In this document: positions 5,525-7,733 of the stretch, piece by piece
Layout: every line of letters starts with the position of its first letter
How positions within the stretch are numbered: the stretch's first letter is position 1
NCBI GenBank assembly: GCA_002919115.1
Contig: PKER01000265.1
Location: 1 to 7,733 of the forward strand
From: a bacterium
Lineage (GTDB): Bacteria; Actinomycetota; Thermoleophilia; Solirubrobacterales; 70-9
Length of the DNA stretch: 7,733 nucleotides
Direction of reading: 5' to 3'
Made by a program: the position numbers and the translations under genes
Notes under the pieces: generated by a model
What the model was told of the DNA's origin: nothing
The model's database searches: none
What the model saw: only the letters and a program-made list of their open reading frames with translations

Positions 5525-7057
5525 AGCGGCCGCGCTCGCGAGCGGCTCGGGCTCAAACGTGCAGCGCTCCTCTTCCGGGCACAGCTCGCGGATCGCAACG
5601 CGCGCGGCGCGCGCCTGCCCGCTGAACGGCTCGATCGCGATCAGGTCGACCGACTGGAGCGCGGGCGTCGCCGCCGAGAAGTGCAGGCGGGCGAAGCCGA
5701 TCGCCTCCCGGCCCGCGTCGAAGATCCCGCCGGCGCCCACCGAGCCGCCGTCGACGACGATGATGTCGCCCCAGCGGTCGATGTGCTGGCGGTGGTCGTG
5801 TCCGGTGACGATCACCAGCCCGTGCTCCTTACCGCGTTCGTGCAGCACCTGCGCGAGCCGCTGGGCGAGCGCGTTCTGGTGGACCATCACGATGTCGGGC
5901 GGCGGCTGCAGCGAGTCGAACCACCGCACGAGCTCCGCGGCCGTGCGCTCGAGCGCCGCCTCGGGGTCTTCCAGGTCGTTGAAGGTCACCGGCCGCTCGG
6001 GGGGGTCGCTCGCGCGCGGCCACTCAAGCGGGTCGGGGAACCCCGCGACGCGCAGCCCGTCGACCTCCGCGACGAACGCGGCGGGCTCGTCATCGGTCAC
6101 GTCCGTGTCCGTGCCGAGCACCTTCACGCCCTGGCTCGCGAGCGCGCTCATCACCCGGCGGCTGTCGTGGTTCCCCGAGACCGCGAGCACCCGGTCGCTG
6201 AGCGCCGCGACGCGCGGCGCGAGCAGCGCCGCCTCGGCGGCTCCGCCGCGCTGCCCGAAGTCGCCCGCGAGCAGGAGTGGGTCGTCGCCGAGGGCCTCGG
6301 CCAGCGGGTTCACGACGAGCGCGTTGGCGTGAAAGTCGGAGGCGAGCGAGAGGGTGCGCCCGCTGGGCTCCTCGGCGGGCACCTCCGCGAGCACCGTGGT
6401 CACGCTGCGCAGGATGCTCGTCACCTGCGAGCCGTACGCGCTCGGCGCGGTCGGGTTGTTGGCGACCTCGAGCAGCCGCTGGACCTCCTCGCCGTGGCCG
6501 AAGTACGTGGGGCTCTGGAAGGCGCGGGCGTCGAACGTGCCGCGCACGAGCGCCACGGACGCGCCGCTCGCCACCACGATCACGGCGACCCCGGCCGCCG
6601 CCAGCCCCCAGCGCGGCCGCAGCCCGCGCCACAGGGCGGTCGCGATGCCGAGCAGCACGAGGCTCGTGCCGATGCCCCAGGCGAACCCGCGGACCATCGA
6701 GTCGCGCGCGCCACGCGCGAGGTCCGCCTCGAGCTCGTCGAGCAGCAGCGGCGAGCCGTCGGCGACGCGCCTGAGCGCGGGACGGTCCAGCGAGCGCAGC
6801 TCGGCCGAGATGCGCAGGGGCGCGTCGAGCGCGTCGGCGCGCAGCCCCCAGTCGGCCACGGGGACGATCACCTCGGCGTCCCCGCGCAGCGACGGGTGGA
6901 GCTGGAAGGCGACCCGCCCGATGACGGTGTCGACCGGGTACGGCCCGGCGAGCCGCCAGCCCAGCACGAAGCCCGCCGCGACGACCGCCGCGGCGATCAG
7001 GGTGAGTGCTGCCCAGCGCCCCAGCCGTCGCAGGCGCTCACGGGTGGACCGGCTCAT
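5516..7057 (-). CDS. Membrane-anchored calcineurin-like metallophosphoesterase
   Basis: A 513-residue protein with three predicted membrane helices (about 15-37, 125-143 and 150-171) and a C-terminal binuclear metallophosphoesterase domain (about 233-460). The metal-binding motifs are in canonical order: SDFHAN (240-245, Asp241/His243), GDFGQRGG (265-272, Asp266), GNHD (295-298), VHQN (392-395, His393) and GHDH (419-422). All expected ligands are present, so it should be an active phosphohydrolase; the substrate (nucleotide, lipid or protein phosphate) cannot be read from sequence. A loop of ~85 residues (38-122) lies between helices 1 and 2. The Arg-rich N-terminus and the short RGLRPR loop between helices 2 and 3 suggest both are cytoplasmic, which puts the 38-122 loop and the catalytic domain outside. 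Its only two cysteines, Cys493 and Cys499, could form an external disulfide. The ATG start (7055-7057) has no Shine-Dalgarno; TAGCCT 8 bases upstream may mean a leaderless message. It lies between SDR and osmC genes, all on the same strand. Confidence 0.88.
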   Translation of the reverse strand: MSRSTRERLRRLGRWAALTLIAAAVVAAGFVLGWRLAGPYPVDTVIGRVAFQLHPSLRGDAEVIVPVADWGLRADALDAPLRISAELRSLDRPALRRVADGSPLLLDELEADLARGARDSMVRGFAWGIGTSLVLLGIATALWRGLRPRWGLAAAGVAVIVVASGASVALVRGTFDARAFQSPTYFGHGEEVQRLLEVANNPTAPSAYGSQVTSILRSVTTVLAEVPAEEPSGRTLSLASDFHANALVVNPLAEALGDDPLLLAGDFGQRGGAAEAALLAPRVAALSDRVLAVSGNHDSRRVMSALASQGVKVLGTDTDVTDDEPAAFVAEVDGLRVAGFPDPLEWPRASDPPERPVTFNDLEDPEAALERTAAELVRWFDSLQPPPDIVMVHQNALAQRLAQVLHERGKEHGLVIVTGHDHRQHIDRWGDIIVVDGGSVGAGGIFDAGREAIGFARLHFSAATPALQSVDLIAIEPFSGQARAARVAIRELCPEEERCTFEPEPLASAAAGP

Positions 7058-7065
7058 GCAGGGTG

Positions 7066-7071
7066 AGGCTA
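7066..7071 (-). promoter_or_regulatory. Possible -10 box for a leaderless phosphoesterase mRNA
   Basis: On the minus strand TAGCCT fits the TANNNT -10 pattern of actinobacterial promoters and ends 8 bases before the ATG at 7057. No Shine-Dalgarno-like sequence lies between, so transcription could begin at or very near the start codon. A six-base degenerate match is weak evidence on its own. Confidence 0.25.
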
Positions 7072-7092
7072 CGCGAGTGCCGCCGCCCCGCC

Positions 7093-7129
7093 CGGGCCCC
7101 TTGGGCCCGCGTCTGGCGGCGCGCCCGCC
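7093..7129 (-). terminator. Tandem GC hairpins downstream of the SDR gene
   Basis: Two inverted repeats follow the SDR stop (7133-7135) on the minus strand. The nearer is GGCGG (7115-7119) with CCGCC (7125-7129), 5-base loop. The stronger is CGGGCCC (7093-7099) with GGGCCCG (7103-7109), a perfect 7-bp stem with a 3-base loop. They lie in the 75-base gap before the phosphoesterase gene and could end SDR transcription. No U-tract follows, so this is a candidate only. Confidence 0.4.
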
Positions 7130-7132
7130 CGC

Positions 7133-7733
7133 TCAGGGCTCCGAGCCGCGGCGCACCGCCTCGCGCACGCGCCCGTCGCGCTCGAGGAAGGAGTCGAAGA
7201 GCGGGTTCGCGATCCCGCGCAGCGCCGACCAGCCGGCCCACCAGCGCGGGAAGACCGTGCGCGCGGCGCGGCGCTCGATGCCCGCGACGACGCGCTCCGC
7301 GGCGCGCTCCGGTGGCGGCGCAGCATCCACCGGGGGAAGGCGCGCTCGAGCTTTTGGGTCACCGGGTCGGCGAACGCGTCGCGGACCATGTCGGTGTCGA
7401 TGAAGCCGAAGTAGGCCACCCCGGCGCTCGCGCCCGACGGCCGCAGCTCGACGCGCAGCGCCCGGCCGAGCTGCTCGACCCCCGCCTTCGCGATCGCGTA
7501 GGGGGAGTTGAGCACGCCGTTCACGAACGCGTAGATGGAGGCGACCACGACCACGTGCCCCCGCCGGGCGGCGATCTGCGGCAGGGCGGGGCGGACGGTG
7601 CGCCACACGCCGAGCAGGTCGACCTCGACCACGCGCTCGAAGACCTCGGGCCCCAGCGCCGCGGCGGTGCGCTGCGGGGGCGCGATCCCGGCGTTCGCCA
7701 CGACGACGTCGAGCCCGCCGAAGCGCTCCACCG
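7133..7733 (-). pseudogene. SDR-family oxidoreductase, 5'-truncated by window edge and frameshifted
   Basis: A classical short-chain dehydrogenase/reductase, an NAD(P)-dependent oxidoreductase of unknown substrate. Numbering from the first full Val codon (complement of 7729-7731), the visible part starts VERFGGLDVVVANAGI with the NAG motif, then the catalytic S-x12-Y-x3-K: Ser65 in VASIYAF, Tyr78 and Lys82 in SPYAIAKAG. FGFIDTDMV (108-116) is the segment after the active site. The N-terminal Rossmann glycine motif lies beyond the window. The frame is lost after FPRWMLRR (132-139): the same frame continues as Arg/Ser/Ala-rich nonsense to a stop at 7069-7071, while sensible SDR C-terminal sequence (PPERAAERVVAGIERRAART, then WWAGWSALRGIANPLFDSFL) resumes in another frame and stops at 7133-7135. 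One missing base at about 7309-7320 (GCC-run near CTGCGCCGCCACCGG on the minus strand) would restore one protein of about 200 visible residues. It may be a real recent mutation or a sequencing/assembly error; the intact downstream coding favours the latter or a very young lesion. Confidence 0.85.

Noticed and set aside
5147..7066. 639-codon plus-strand open frame across osmC and the phosphoesterase
   Set aside because: Arg/His/Ala/Glu-rich shadow of two well-supported minus-strand genes.
7069..7132. C-terminal extension of the SDR protein in its upstream frame to the stop at 7069
   Set aside because: After the frame break at about 7309-7320 the translation turns into Arg/Ser/Ala-rich nonsense, while genuine SDR sequence continues in another frame.
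1..7733. Defence island, toxin-antitoxin, CRISPR or mobile element
   Set aside because: No repeat-spacer pattern, transposase, integrase, tRNA or att-like repeats; all six genes belong to common metabolic, stress or phosphoesterase families.

Overview
This window is very GC-rich with strong G/C bias at third codon positions. It uses ATG, GTG and TTG starts, and its protein families (a mycobacterial-type GH15 trehalase, a ROK glucokinase, OsmC, a membrane metallophosphoesterase and an SDR) point to a high-GC actinobacterium. A Thermoleophilia/Solirubrobacterales-type lineage is my best guess, but that rests on general impression and not on a marker gene. No mobile element, CRISPR array, rRNA or tRNA was seen.

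Left half (about 1-4935, + strand): four tightly packed genes that look like one operon. They are the 3' end of transketolase, glucose-6-phosphate isomerase, a cytoplasmic GH15 enzyme most like the trehalase of mycobacteria, and a ROK-family glucokinase. tkt/pgi and GH15/glucokinase each share a 4-base start-stop overlap, and pgi and GH15 are separated by only 37 bases. Together they make a short pathway: trehalose (or another alpha-glucoside) to glucose, glucose to glucose-6-phosphate, then fructose-6-phosphate and the non-oxidative pentose phosphate pathway. The operon promoter lies upstream of the window.

Right half (about 5012-7733, - strand): three genes converge on the operon. Read in their own direction they are the 3' two thirds of an SDR oxidoreductase (broken by an apparent frameshift), a three-helix membrane metallophosphoesterase whose catalytic domain is predicted to face outside, and an OsmC-type peroxidase. 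The convergent junction (4936-5011) carries a perfect 8-bp inverted repeat overlapping the osmC stop codon, a good candidate for a bidirectional terminator. Intergenic gaps are all under 100 bases.

Most of the window is ordinary central-carbon and stress-response gene content. I do not see a clearly new defence or mobile system. The points most worth a second look are the trehalose-to-pentose-phosphate operon layout, the SDR frameshift, the uncharacterised membrane phosphoesterase with its lone cysteine pair, and several small RNA-level structures at gene boundaries.
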